Below, piece after piece: positions 1-6,452 of a DNA stretch of 8,061 nucleotides. The notes beneath the pieces are model-generated. The model saw nothing but the letters and a program-made list of their open reading frames with translations. It was not told the origin of the DNA and made no database searches. The DNA comes from Clostridia bacterium (lineage in GTDB: Bacteria; Bacillota_A; Clostridia; Oscillospirales; CAG-272). Position numbers and translations under genes: made by a program. Position 1 is the first letter of the stretch, and the number at the start of each line of letters is the position of its first letter. The stretch lies in the NCBI GenBank assembly GCA_017632155.1, contig JAGBRZ010000072.1, positions 1 through 8,061 on the forward strand, written 5' to 3'.

Positions 1-100
1 AAGCACTTGTTGCGAAGGAAACTATACTATATATAAAAAGAAGAGATCCGCGGATCTCTTCTTTTTATATATAGTATAGTTTCCTTCGCAACAAGTGCTT
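1..100. repeat. Perfect 100-base palindrome at window edge
   Basis: Bases 1-50 are the exact reverse complement of bases 51-100, with no spacer and no mismatch; the centre is CCG|CGG at 50/51. The palindrome begins at base 1, so it may extend outside the window or mark the end of a contig. The inner part is a plausible terminator hairpin, but the outer arms (for example the AAGCACTTGTTGCG end) do not look like terminator sequence. The likeliest reading is a fold-back at a contig end: a self-complementary 100-mer is what a de Bruijn assembler can leave when a path turns into its own reverse strand. A real long palindrome or an inverted duplication is the alternative. Confidence 0.95.
35..66 (-). 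terminator. Probable intrinsic terminator of the esterase/propeller operon (bidirectional)
   Basis: The core reads AAAAAGAAGAGATC-CGCG-GATCTCTTCTTTTT, a stem flanked by A and T runs so that either strand would end in a U-rich tail. It lies about 90 bases past the stop of the propeller gene at 157, a sensible place for the operon terminator. The stem is only moderately GC-rich, and part of its symmetry may come from the surrounding fold-back, so the call is moderate. Confidence 0.55.
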
Positions 101-156
101 TTTCCTTCGATGGGGATATCATCTGTTTTTTTAGCGAGAGGAAATAAAACGGGAAT

Positions 157-1194
157 TCAAAATACGTTTTTCGTGGTATTTTCGTTCTCGGGAAGAAGAA
201 CGTCTTCGGGATAAAAGCTATATCCGCGGATAAACGCCTTGTCAGCGTCGTCCTTGATATAGTTGACAACGTAGATCTCGCCATCGGAGAACTGAACCCA
301 ACCCGTGTAGCCAATGTCGGGGCTCGGGTTGCGGTCGTAATCAAGCGGTACAACGCGGATGCGCTGTTCACGCCTGCCCGTAGCTTCGATACTGTCGCGG
401 CTCATAAATGCAGCGAATGTGTTTTGCGTTCCCGATGGAATATAGCGGTAGGTGACCATAACTCTGCCGTCCGCAAGGAAACCCGAAACCGGGCGATGTC
501 CGCTGTCCATCGAAGTGTTATATATTTCCGACCAGGTCTCTCCGCCATCAGCGGAGAGGACCTTGAGAATCGGATATCCCTTGACGGAATTCTCGCGAAG
601 GTATGCTACAAGCTTGCCTTCCTCATATTCGAGGATCGATACCTCGCAGAGGTTATATTTTGGGTCAGCGGCAACCGTCACGCGCTCCGACCAGGTCTTT
701 CCGCCATCGTCGCTGTACCAAAGATACTGCTCGAGCTTGTTAGTTTCGGGCGACTTGAAATGCGCCGCAACGATGAGTCTGCCGCTTTGCAGCTGACGGT
801 ATTTATCGGGAACGATTCCGCAGAAAGGCAGTCTGATCGGATCGCTCCACATCTCACCCTCGCTGTCGCCGAGCCAGAGCCAGTTTTCAGCCTCGCGATT
901 TTCATTGCCATAGACTTTGTCGCAGATGATGGCAAGACTGCCGTCATTCAGCTTTGAGATACGAGCGCAGTTGAAATACTCGCCCGCGTGTCCTTTTTCG
1001 GTGAGCGGCTTCTTTGGCGACCAGGTCCTGCCGCGATCAAGGCTTTTGGTGATCATAACGCGTGCGCCATCGCGGTTCTTGTGATGCTCGCATTCCGAAA
1101 ATACGCAGATCAGCTTTCCGCCGTCTGTCAGTACAACATCGGGCCAAGCCTCGTATATCGAATCGTCGCGGCTGACGTTGAATTTTTGAATCAT
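157..1194 (-). CDS. Sialidase-like Asp-box (BNR) beta-propeller protein
   Basis: This 345-residue protein belongs to the sialidase/neuraminidase propeller superfamily. It has three clear Asp boxes (S-x-D-x-G-x-T-W): SLDRGRTW at 51-58, SDDGGKTW at 161-168 and SADGGETW at 214-221. A degenerate one (SEGEMW) lies near 111-116. DGxL/DGxV strand motifs recur at 24-27, 84-87, 242-245 and 304-306. The regular spacing fits a six-bladed propeller. There is no signal peptide or membrane segment, so it probably acts in the cytoplasm. The N-terminal R-I-P catalytic motif of GH33 sialidases is not evident; the matching place reads YEAWPDVVLTDGG. True sialidase activity is therefore uncertain, and another glycoside hydrolase, a lyase or a binding role is possible. 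The ATG directly follows the TAA of the secreted esterase gene (no spacer), and the purine-rich GAAGAAAGAAG before it can serve as a ribosome site, so translational coupling is likely. Confidence 0.85.
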   Translation of the reverse strand: MIQKFNVSRDDSIYEAWPDVVLTDGGKLICVFSECEHHKNRDGARVMITKSLDRGRTWSPKKPLTEKGHAGEYFNCARISKLNDGSLAIICDKVYGNENREAENWLWLGDSEGEMWSDPIRLPFCGIVPDKYRQLQSGRLIVAAHFKSPETNKLEQYLWYSDDGGKTWSERVTVAADPKYNLCEVSILEYEEGKLVAYLRENSVKGYPILKVLSADGGETWSEIYNTSMDSGHRPVSGFLADGRVMVTYRYIPSGTQNTFAAFMSRDSIEATGRREQRIRVVPLDYDRNPSPDIGYTGWVQFSDGEIYVVNYIKDDADKAFIRGYSFYPEDVLLPENENTTKNVF

Positions 1195-3945
1195 TTAGTC
1201 TTCTTTCTTCTTTTTGAGCACTACTGCCGCAGCCGCCGCACAAGCAACCGCCGCGAAGGGCATTGCGGATGCGCCGCAGCCCTTCTTTTCGGGAGCGGGC
1301 TCGGTCACTTCGGGAGTCGGCTCGGTAACAACGGGAGTTACGGGAGCTTCTGTGGTTTCGATGGGAGCCTCGGTGGTTTCAACGGGAGGCTCGGTCTCCT
1401 CGGATGCTCCGCCGTCAGCCTTCCAGCCTGTCAACTGGGTAATGAGCTCGATGAGCGCATCGCCGCGGCTGATATAGGCATCTGCAGTCGGATGGCTTGC
1501 AATGCCGAGTTCTTTTCCGCTACATGCATCAAGTCTGAGGAAGGTGATGTGGCTGTCGCCCGCCTTGCGAAGCTCTTCAACAACGCTCTTGATCTGGGGC
1601 ATCCAGCCGGAGCTCATCATACCGTAGGCATAAATGATCTCCGCCTTCGGGTTCTTTGCGCGAACGTCAAGAAGGAAGGTCTTGAGCGCGGACATAAATT
1701 CGTCCTTGGAAAGTCCGGTTACAGTACCGGATGCATCGTTGGTACCCGCATTAATAACAATAACGTCTGCCTGACGCTTGAAGTCGTACTTGACGCCCTC
1801 AAGGTTATAATCGTCGAGCGACTGATAAAGCAGGGGAATAAGTCTTTCGGTAGTGTTGCCGTAGTTGCGGACAACACCGCGTCCCGATACTGCGATTACA
1901 TGGTAATCCGCGCCAAATGCGTTTGCAATATATTCGGAATAGGTCTTGGTTCCGTCCTCGGTAGCTGTGCTCCAAGAGGAAGATTTGCTTGCTTCAGCAG
2001 AGGCGGAATAACCGACGGTGATGGAGTCACCGACGAATTCAATGAGCTTCGACTTCTGTGCGGGAGGAGCAAGCTTTTCGCCATCATTGAGCTTGAGCGA
2101 AATGAGAGCCGCAGTCGAGGAACGCGCGTTACTTCTCTTAACAACACGGATGGTGTGAGTAGCATTGGGATCAAGTCCTTCTGCAAGAGTTACGGTCTGA
2201 CTTGCCTTGGTCAGTGCAACGTCGGGCTGTTCAACACCGTCAACAAAGATCTTGATATATGCTGTGTTGGTTCCGCCGGGGGCGTTGGATGCGATCTCCG
2301 CGCGCACGCCGCTTCCCTTGAAGGTAAATTCAAAACCGGAGGACGACCAGTTGAAGAAATGCTTGCCGTCAACGGAATATGTTCTTCCAAGCCAACGAAC
2401 TTCATTTTCAATATCAAAGAAAAGCTTTGCGGGATCGGTTGTGGTTACGGTTGCGGTATACACTTCCTCTTTCACTCCGTTTGCAGACATAATTTTGATA
2501 TAGAATGTATTGGTTTCCTTGTAGAGCTTAACGGGATTTGCGATCTCCTTGGTGAGCTCCTTGTCGGAATAAACCTTAAAGGTGTTGCCCGCGGACGTGG
2601 TGATAGCCACCTTATATTCGTCCTTCGTTACGCTGTCCTTGAGTGTCTTTGCACTCTTATCAACAGTTCCCGTGGAAGGAACGCCGTCGATAACTGACTT
2701 TGCGGGGTCATCCTTGGGGGTTCTGTATGTGTTATCCTTCATATCGATCTCGGTGGTTGAGTTGGGAAGTGAGATCGCGGTGGGAATATTGTCAAAAGTG
2801 TTACCCTTAACAACGAACTTCGAGCCGAGGTCGCGGCTGTCGGTCGCGCCGTGGATAGCGATGAAGTTATCCGATGCGATGCCGGTAACCTTGAAAATAT
2901 TATCAACGATATTGAAATATACGTTATCGCTCTTGATCTGGGGAACGATGATATTGTTATTCGTTGCAACACCCGCATCGTTATCGATAAATACGTTGTT
3001 AGAAATATTCATCGTGATCTTCGAGCATCCCGCAACGTTCTTGACCATATTGTGTCCGCCTGCGCCCGAGGTAAGATTGCAGTTGAGGATCTGATTTGCC
3101 TTCTGTCTGAACATCGAGTCGCGAACGGTATAAATTGCCTCGCCACCCGCCTGAACTACGTTCGACATAGCTATAAATCCGAACGCCTGCTTGGTTGAAG
3201 CCGCGTCGAAATAAATACCCGACATATCCATTGCATCAACGTCAAGGTTGAAGCCGGGAGCTGTGGTCATACCCTCAAAACGGATATTTTCGCAGATAAG
3301 GTTACGCGAATAGTCATTAGTTGCCTTGTCGGGGTAATAAGAATAGCAATAGAAGGGGCCGTTTCCGGAGGTTGTATAGCCGTAAACGAGCATATTCTTA
3401 TAGGTAAGAGTAATGTTGCCCGCAGCACCGTAGTTCGAACGGAACATACCCGCGCCGGAAACTGCCATTCCGTCAAAGGTTACGTTATGGCAATCGTAAA
3501 CCGCCTTGTTGTTGGCATTGATTCCAACGTGCCAGCTTGTGGTAAGAACCGCCTCACCCTCGCCTCTTTGGGGATTGCGGGTCCAATCGTCGGTCTTCTG
3601 TGCACCCTTGACGTTCGGGTCAATACCCGCCTTCGGGCCAAGGAAAGTGACGTCCTTTTTGATCGTAACGCCCTCTGAATATGTACCGGGAGCAAGAATG
3701 ATGGTTCCGCCTGCGGGCACTGCCTCAAGCGCGGCACTCACCTTGGAAAAGCCGGTTGTACCGACAATAACGGAATAGACCTTACCGCCGATAACGATAT
3801 CTGTTGCGGTGCCATCGGCTGCAGTCAGCGAAAGGTCAACGACAACCGTGTCAGCGGGCAGATTGTCTGCCGACACGTTCAGTGCGAATGGAAACAGCGC
3901 AAGTAAAAAAGACGCTGTCAAAATTGTGGAAATTAAGCGTTTCAT
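1195..3945 (-). CDS. Secreted multidomain esterase: beta-helix, beta-sandwich, CE2-like SGNH hydrolase, C-terminal anchor
   Basis: This 916-residue exported protein has a signal peptide at 1-26 (Lys/Arg start, hydrophobic core, cut near NVSA-DN). Residues ~56-412 are a right-handed beta-helix of the pectin-lyase-like type, opening with a pectinesterase-like stretch (LAPGTYSEGVTIKK, 84-97). Residues ~413-505 look like a cadherin-like beta-sandwich. Residues ~508-625 form a jelly roll and ~633-842 an SGNH hydrolase, the two-domain plan of family CE2 deacetylases. SGNH blocks are GDSIT (Ser641), SGRG (687-690), GTND (734-737) and SHPT (His818). The Asp usually three residues before the His is absent, as in the Ser-His dyad of CE2. 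A Thr/Glu/Pro linker (848-886) and a tail of KKGCGAS, hydrophobic stretch and KKKKED follow. The ATG at 3945 is chosen because AGGAGG sits 7 bases upstream; an in-frame TTG at 3963 overlaps that site. It probably removes acetyl groups from a polysaccharide at the cell surface; the substrate is not known. Confidence 0.9.
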   Translation of the reverse strand: MKRLISTILTASFLLALFPFALNVSADNLPADTVVVDLSLTAADGTATDIVIGGKVYSVIVGTTGFSKVSAALEAVPAGGTIILAPGTYSEGVTIKKDVTFLGPKAGIDPNVKGAQKTDDWTRNPQRGEGEAVLTTSWHVGINANNKAVYDCHNVTFDGMAVSGAGMFRSNYGAAGNITLTYKNMLVYGYTTSGNGPFYCYSYYPDKATNDYSRNLICENIRFEGMTTAPGFNLDVDAMDMSGIYFDAASTKQAFGFIAMSNVVQAGGEAIYTVRDSMFRQKANQILNCNLTSGAGGHNMVKNVAGCSKITMNISNNVFIDNDAGVATNNNIIVPQIKSDNVYFNIVDNIFKVTGIASDNFIAIHGATDSRDLGSKFVVKGNTFDNIPTAISLPNSTTEIDMKDNTYRTPKDDPAKSVIDGVPSTGTVDKSAKTLKDSVTKDEYKVAITTSAGNTFKVYSDKELTKEIANPVKLYKETNTFYIKIMSANGVKEEVYTATVTTTDPAKLFFDIENEVRWLGRTYSVDGKHFFNWSSSGFEFTFKGSGVRAEIASNAPGGTNTAYIKIFVDGVEQPDVALTKASQTVTLAEGLDPNATHTIRVVKRSNARSSTAALISLKLNDGEKLAPPAQKSKLIEFVGDSITVGYSASAEASKSSSWSTATEDGTKTYSEYIANAFGADYHVIAVSGRGVVRNYGNTTERLIPLLYQSLDDYNLEGVKYDFKRQADVIVINAGTNDASGTVTGLSKDEFMSALKTFLLDVRAKNPKAEIIYAYGMMSSGWMPQIKSVVEELRKAGDSHITFLRLDACSGKELGIASHPTADAYISRGDALIELITQLTGWKADGGASEETEPPVETTEAPIETTEAPVTPVVTEPTPEVTEPAPEKKGCGASAMPFAAVACAAAAAVVLKKKKED

Positions 3946-3952
3946 ACTTATT

Positions 3953-3958
3953 CCTCCT
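3953..3958 (-). promoter_or_regulatory. Ribosome binding site AGGAGG deciding the esterase start
   Basis: AGGAGG lies 7 bases upstream of the ATG at 3945. It rules out the in-frame TTG at 3963, which would place the site inside the coding region. Confidence 0.9.
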
Positions 3959-3975
3959 AACAATGTGATAAATCA

Positions 3976-4004
3976 ATTATATCATATTATTCATATTTAG
4001 TCAA
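3976..4004 (-). promoter_or_regulatory. Sigma-A promoter of the esterase/propeller operon
   Basis: On the minus strand TTGACT (4004-3999) is followed by a 17-base spacer and TATAAT (3981-3976). That is one mismatch from consensus with ideal spacing. Transcription would start near 3969, giving a leader of about 25 bases that holds AGGAGG. No long leader or riboswitch is present. Confidence 0.85.
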
Positions 4005-4022
4005 TAAATATCAATAAAATTT

Positions 4023-4037
4023 CGCCGCACCGCGGCG
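4023..4037. other. Small GC-rich hairpin between terminator and promoter
   Basis: CGCCGC and GCGGCG are perfect 6-base arms around a 3-base ACC loop, flanked by AAAATTT and TATTTT. It could be a back-up terminator behind the stronger one at 4054-4105, or a protein site just upstream of the esterase promoter. The short loop and broken T runs make the terminator reading weak. Confidence 0.35.
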
Positions 4038-4053
4038 TATTTTCTCCAAACGC

Positions 4054-4105
4054 TAAACTAAAAAAACAGTCCCCACCTTACGGTCGGGACTGTTTTTTTA
4101 GTTTA
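4054..4105 (-). terminator. Strong intrinsic terminator of the Cys/Asp miniprotein gene (bidirectional form)
   Basis: Arms 4054-4073 and 4086-4105 are a perfect 20-base inverted repeat (inner part ACAGTCCC/GGGACTGT) around a 12-base loop, CACCTTACGGTC. The stem ends in a run of seven T on each strand. It begins 8 bases past the stop codon at 4113 and separates this gene from the esterase operon. Its symmetry means it would also stop readthrough from the other direction. Confidence 0.93.
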
Positions 4106-4112
4106 CCTTTGA

Positions 4113-4376
4113 TTATTCAGCGTCAGCTGCTGCTTCCTCTTCAACCTCTTCGATCTCGATCTCGTCGCAGAGCTCGTCATCGAGGCAGTAGTCTTCACAA
4201 TCGCAGCAATCACAGTCGCAGCAATCACAATCGCAATCGCAGCAGAAGTAGCCGGCCTTCTTGAGGAGTGCATAAAGAGCAACACCTGCAGCGCCGATAG
4301 CAGCGATAATACCAAGGGTAATGCCAACTATCTTCCAATAGTTAGTCTTCTCTTCTTTCTTCTGGAACAGAAACAT
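4113..4376 (-). CDS. Small membrane protein with a Cys/Asp repeat and acidic tail
   Basis: I do not recognise a named family. The 87-residue product has a short charged N-terminus (QKKEEK), one hydrophobic Ala/Gly/Ile-rich segment at ~14-38 ending in KK, and a cluster of Cys and Asp at 45-64 built on a CCDCD unit (45-49, 52-56, 57-61 with a final Glu). An acidic tail with IEIEEVEEE follows. Twelve of the last 43 residues are Cys, a strong hint of metal binding or disulfide/redox chemistry, but this is inference. Codons within the repeat vary (TGC/TGT, GAT/GAC), so the amino acids seem to be kept rather than freshly copied. The ATG at 4376 is chosen for GGAGG 8 bases upstream; an in-frame TTG at 4391 overlaps that site. 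It is transcribed alone, with its own promoter and terminator. The membrane-anchor layout loosely recalls YtxH-like small proteins. Which side of the membrane the Cys cluster faces is unclear. Confidence 0.82.
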   Translation of the reverse strand: MFLFQKKEEKTNYWKIVGITLGIIAAIGAAGVALYALLKKAGYFCCDCDCDCCDCDCCDCEDYCLDDELCDEIEIEEVEEEAAADAE

Positions 4377-4384
4377 GATAAATA

Positions 4385-4389
4385 CCTCC
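4385..4389 (-). promoter_or_regulatory. Ribosome binding site GGAGG of the Cys/Asp miniprotein
   Basis: GGAGG is placed 8 bases before the ATG at 4376 and fixes the start of this small gene. Confidence 0.88.
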
Positions 4390-4411
4390 AAAATAATTTT
4401 TTTACAATTAT

Positions 4412-4439
4412 ATTATATCATATTTTTGTGAAAAAGCAA
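4412..4439 (-). promoter_or_regulatory. Sigma-A promoter of the Cys/Asp miniprotein gene
   Basis: On the minus strand TTGCTT (4439-4434), a 16-base spacer and TATAAT (4417-4412) form a good promoter. It is divergent from the prmC promoter about 100 bases away. The transcript leader would be about 30 bases. The stretch between the two promoters (4440-4517) is AT-rich and I see nothing else in it. Confidence 0.7.
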
Positions 4440-4517
4440 CACTTTTTCGAAGAATTTTATAATTATTTTTCAAACATTAAAAATCCACTCATTTTTTTGC
4501 GCCAAAAGTATTTATTT

Positions 4518-4546
4518 TTTCCAAGTTTTATGCTAAAATATATAAT
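4518..4546 (+). promoter_or_regulatory. Probable promoter of the prmC-ddl-oxidoreductase operon
   Basis: TATAAT at 4541-4546 is a perfect -10. At 17 bases upstream TTTCCA matches only 4 of 6 bases of the -35 consensus. Transcription would start near 4553, just ahead of the GGAG ribosome site, leaving a very short leader. Confidence 0.55.
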
Positions 4547-4558
4547 AGGTAAATTTGT

Positions 4559-4562
4559 GGAG
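4559..4562 (+). promoter_or_regulatory. Ribosome binding site deciding the prmC start
   Basis: GGAG lies 6 bases before the ATG at 4569. An in-frame ATG at 4428 lies upstream of the promoter and would add 47 Phe/Lys/Asn-rich residues that PrmC lacks, so it is rejected. Confidence 0.8.
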
Positions 4563-4568
4563 TATAAA

Positions 4569-5387
4569 ATGACATATAGCAAAGCAGTCGCGCTTCTTTC
4601 TGAAGCAGGAATTGAAAATGCGGAGACCGACGCCGCCATACTCTTTGAGCATTTTGCGGGTATACAAAGGCACACCCTTCCCTTCCGCAAAAACGAGGAG
4701 ATCGAAAGTGATGAATTAATCTCTGCCATTGAGCGCAGGCTCGCGCGCGAGCCATTGCAATACATTCTCGGAGAATGGGAATTCTGCGGACTGCGATTCA
4801 CGCTCAACTCCGATTGCCTTTGCCCTCGCCCCGATACCGAACTGATAGTTGAGCTTGCGCTGAAAAATCTTCCCCCGCGTGCGCATTTTTGCGACATCGG
4901 CACGGGAAGCGGTGCGATCGCAGTTGGTACTGCGTATTACAGAAAAGATACGACAGCTGAGGCATTTGACATCAACGAAAACGCCCTCTCTGCTGCCTCT
5001 CACAACGCGGAGATAAACGGCGTTTCGGACAGAATAAAATTTACCCAAGCCGATGCGCTTTCTTCGGATTTCCTTGAAGGCAAGGTGTTCGACGCTATAA
5101 TTTCAAATCCGCCTTACATCCCCGCCGACGTGATCCCCACCCTCGCTCCCGAGGTGCTCCTTGAACCCCACCGCGCGCTTGACGGCGGCGATGACGGGCT
5201 TGTCTTCTACCGTGCGATCACAGAAAAAGCAAAATCCGCGCTCAAACCCGGCGGCTTCGTGCTTTACGAGGTCGGCATCGGGCAGGCTCGGGACGTTGCT
5301 CACATCGGCGAAGAAAACGGCTTTACCTCGGAGATCTACCCCGACCTCTCAGGCATCGACCGCGCAGTTTTATTACGAAAAATCTAA
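4569..5387 (+). CDS. prmC: Peptide chain release factor N5-glutamine methyltransferase
   Basis: PrmC transfers a methyl group from S-adenosylmethionine to the glutamine of the GGQ motif in release factors RF1 and RF2, which supports efficient translation termination in the cytoplasm. The 272-residue length is normal. An N-terminal helical domain (~1-75) contains the REPLQYILGEWEF stretch, followed by the family signature PRPDTE (86-91). SAM motif I is DIGTGSG (109-115), the acidic motif II residue is in AFDIN (Asp134), and the catalytic NPPY is at 180-183, followed by the typical ALDGGDDGL (203-211). All key motifs are intact. It is the first gene of an operon: ddl starts 19 bases after its stop. 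prmC usually neighbours prfA in Firmicutes; no release factor gene is seen next to it here. Confidence 0.96.
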   Translation: MTYSKAVALLSEAGIENAETDAAILFEHFAGIQRHTLPFRKNEEIESDELISAIERRLAREPLQYILGEWEFCGLRFTLNSDCLCPRPDTELIVELALKNLPPRAHFCDIGTGSGAIAVGTAYYRKDTTAEAFDINENALSAASHNAEINGVSDRIKFTQADALSSDFLEGKVFDAIISNPPYIPADVIPTLAPEVLLEPHRALDGGDDGLVFYRAITEKAKSALKPGGFVLYEVGIGQARDVAHIGEENGFTSEIYPDLSGIDRAVLLRKI

Positions 5388-5406
5388 CTTTGGAAGGTAT
5401 TTATAT

Positions 5407-6447
5407 ATGAAAATCGCAGTTCTCGCGGGTGGTCTTTCTCCCGAAAGAGATGTATCCCTCACCTCGGGCTCGCTCATCGCGACCTCACTTTCAAGATCGG
5501 GGCACGCAGTCGCCCTCGTTGATCTCTATCTTGGGATCAAAGATATTCCCAATGACATCGAAAGTCTTTTCATCAAGGGCGGAAGCTATTCATACAAGGT
5601 TGAAACCGCCGAGCCCGACCTTGAAGCTCTCATTGCTTCAAACGGCGGCAGACAGGCGCCAATAGGCGAAGGAGTTCTTGATATCTGCCGCGCGGCAGAC
5701 GTCGTTTTCCTTGCGCTTCACGGCTCGATCGGTGAAAACGGTCAGCTCCAGGCGACCCTTGACTGTCACGGAATCAAAAAATACACCGGAACAGGCTACA
5801 TCGGCGCACTGCTTTCAATGGATAAGGACATCTCAAAGCGCCTTATGGTCGAGGCGGGAGTAAAAACTCCTCGTTGGGCCTACGTTGACACCGCCAATCC
5901 GAACGCAAAGGAGATCGCTGCGCAAGTTGGGCTTCCCTGCGTTATCAAGCCCGCATCCTGCGGCTCGAGCGTTGGTGTTTCTATAATCAACAGCGTCGAT
6001 CAGATTGACGAGGCGATCAAGGCTTCGGCAAAATACGAGCGTTATCTGCTTGCAGAGGAAATGATCAAGGGCCGCGAATTCACCATTGCAGTCCTTAACG
6101 GCAAGGCTCTGCCCCCCGTTGAGATCATTCCAAAATGCGGCTTTTACGATTACAAAAACAAATATCAAAGCGGACTCACCGAGGAGATCTGCCCCGCGCA
6201 CCTCACCGAGGATGAAAACAAACGCCTCGCCGATGCTGCGCTCGCAGCTTTCTCGGCACTTCGAATGGAAATGTACGGCAGAGCCGATTTCATCCTCGGC
6301 TCGGACGGTGAATTCTATTGCCTTGAGGTCAATGCCTTGCCCGGCATGACCCCCACCTCGCTCTTGCCCCAGGAGGCTGCCGCAGTCGGCATCGGTTACG
6401 ATGCGCTTTGCGAGCTTCTTGTAAAACTTGCTTACGAAAAGGAGTAA
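5407..6447 (+). CDS. ddl: D-alanine--D-alanine ligase
   Basis: Ddl joins two D-alanines with ATP to make the end of the peptidoglycan stem peptide. The 346-residue ATP-grasp protein has all family signatures: GGLSPERDVSLTS (8-20; Glu13 matches E. coli DdlB Glu15), ALHGSIGENG (103-112), the ATP-binding KPASCGSSVGV (181-191), YDYKNKY (247-253), GRADFIL (291-297) and LEVNALPGMTPTSLLP (306-321). The omega-loop Tyr253 corresponds to DdlB Tyr216. D-Ala-D-Lac ligases of the VanA type have His there, so ordinary D-Ala-D-Ala specificity is expected. The ATG at 5407 is chosen for GGAAGG 9 bases upstream; longer in-frame forms would run backwards through the end of prmC and carry no family sequence. It sits mid-operon, and its final codons contain the AAGGAG ribosome site of the next gene. 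Confidence 0.97.
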   Translation: MKIAVLAGGLSPERDVSLTSGSLIATSLSRSGHAVALVDLYLGIKDIPNDIESLFIKGGSYSYKVETAEPDLEALIASNGGRQAPIGEGVLDICRAADVVFLALHGSIGENGQLQATLDCHGIKKYTGTGYIGALLSMDKDISKRLMVEAGVKTPRWAYVDTANPNAKEIAAQVGLPCVIKPASCGSSVGVSIINSVDQIDEAIKASAKYERYLLAEEMIKGREFTIAVLNGKALPPVEIIPKCGFYDYKNKYQSGLTEEICPAHLTEDENKRLADAALAAFSALRMEMYGRADFILGSDGEFYCLEVNALPGMTPTSLLPQEAAAVGIGYDALCELLVKLAYEKE

Positions 6448-6452
6448 AAATC

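Noticed and set aside
27..371. Minus-strand open frame overlapping the propeller gene end and running into the palindrome
   Set aside because: It is out of frame with the Asp-box gene, has no ribosome site or family sequence, and part of it lies in the likely fold-back.
1288..1406. Tandem repeat in DNA at the end of the esterase gene
   Set aside because: It encodes the Thr/Glu/Pro linker (ETTEAP-type units) between the esterase and the membrane tail, an ordinary surface-protein spacer.
988..2697. Long open frame (569 codons) on the plus strand, antisense to the secreted esterase gene
   Set aside because: Its translation has no recognisable domain and is Gly/Cys/Ser-rich in a way expected from the reverse strand of the esterase codons. 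The opposite strand encodes clear signal peptide, SGNH and anchor motifs with a promoter and ribosome site.
3600..3780. Beta-helix N-terminal part as a catalytic pectin methylesterase
   Set aside because: The LAPGTYSEGVTIKK opening is shared by many beta-helix proteins; I could not identify the Asp/Asp/Arg active-site motifs of CE8, so no pectinesterase activity is claimed.
4185..4244. Short periodic repeat that might suggest a CRISPR or microsatellite
   Set aside because: The 15-base period lies inside a coding frame as CCDCD codons with synonymous changes; there are no spacers.
4428..4568. 47-residue upstream extension of prmC
   Set aside because: It spans the promoter and AT-rich gap, is rich in Phe/Lys/Asn, and the ATG at 4569 has a GGAG site and matches PrmC family length.
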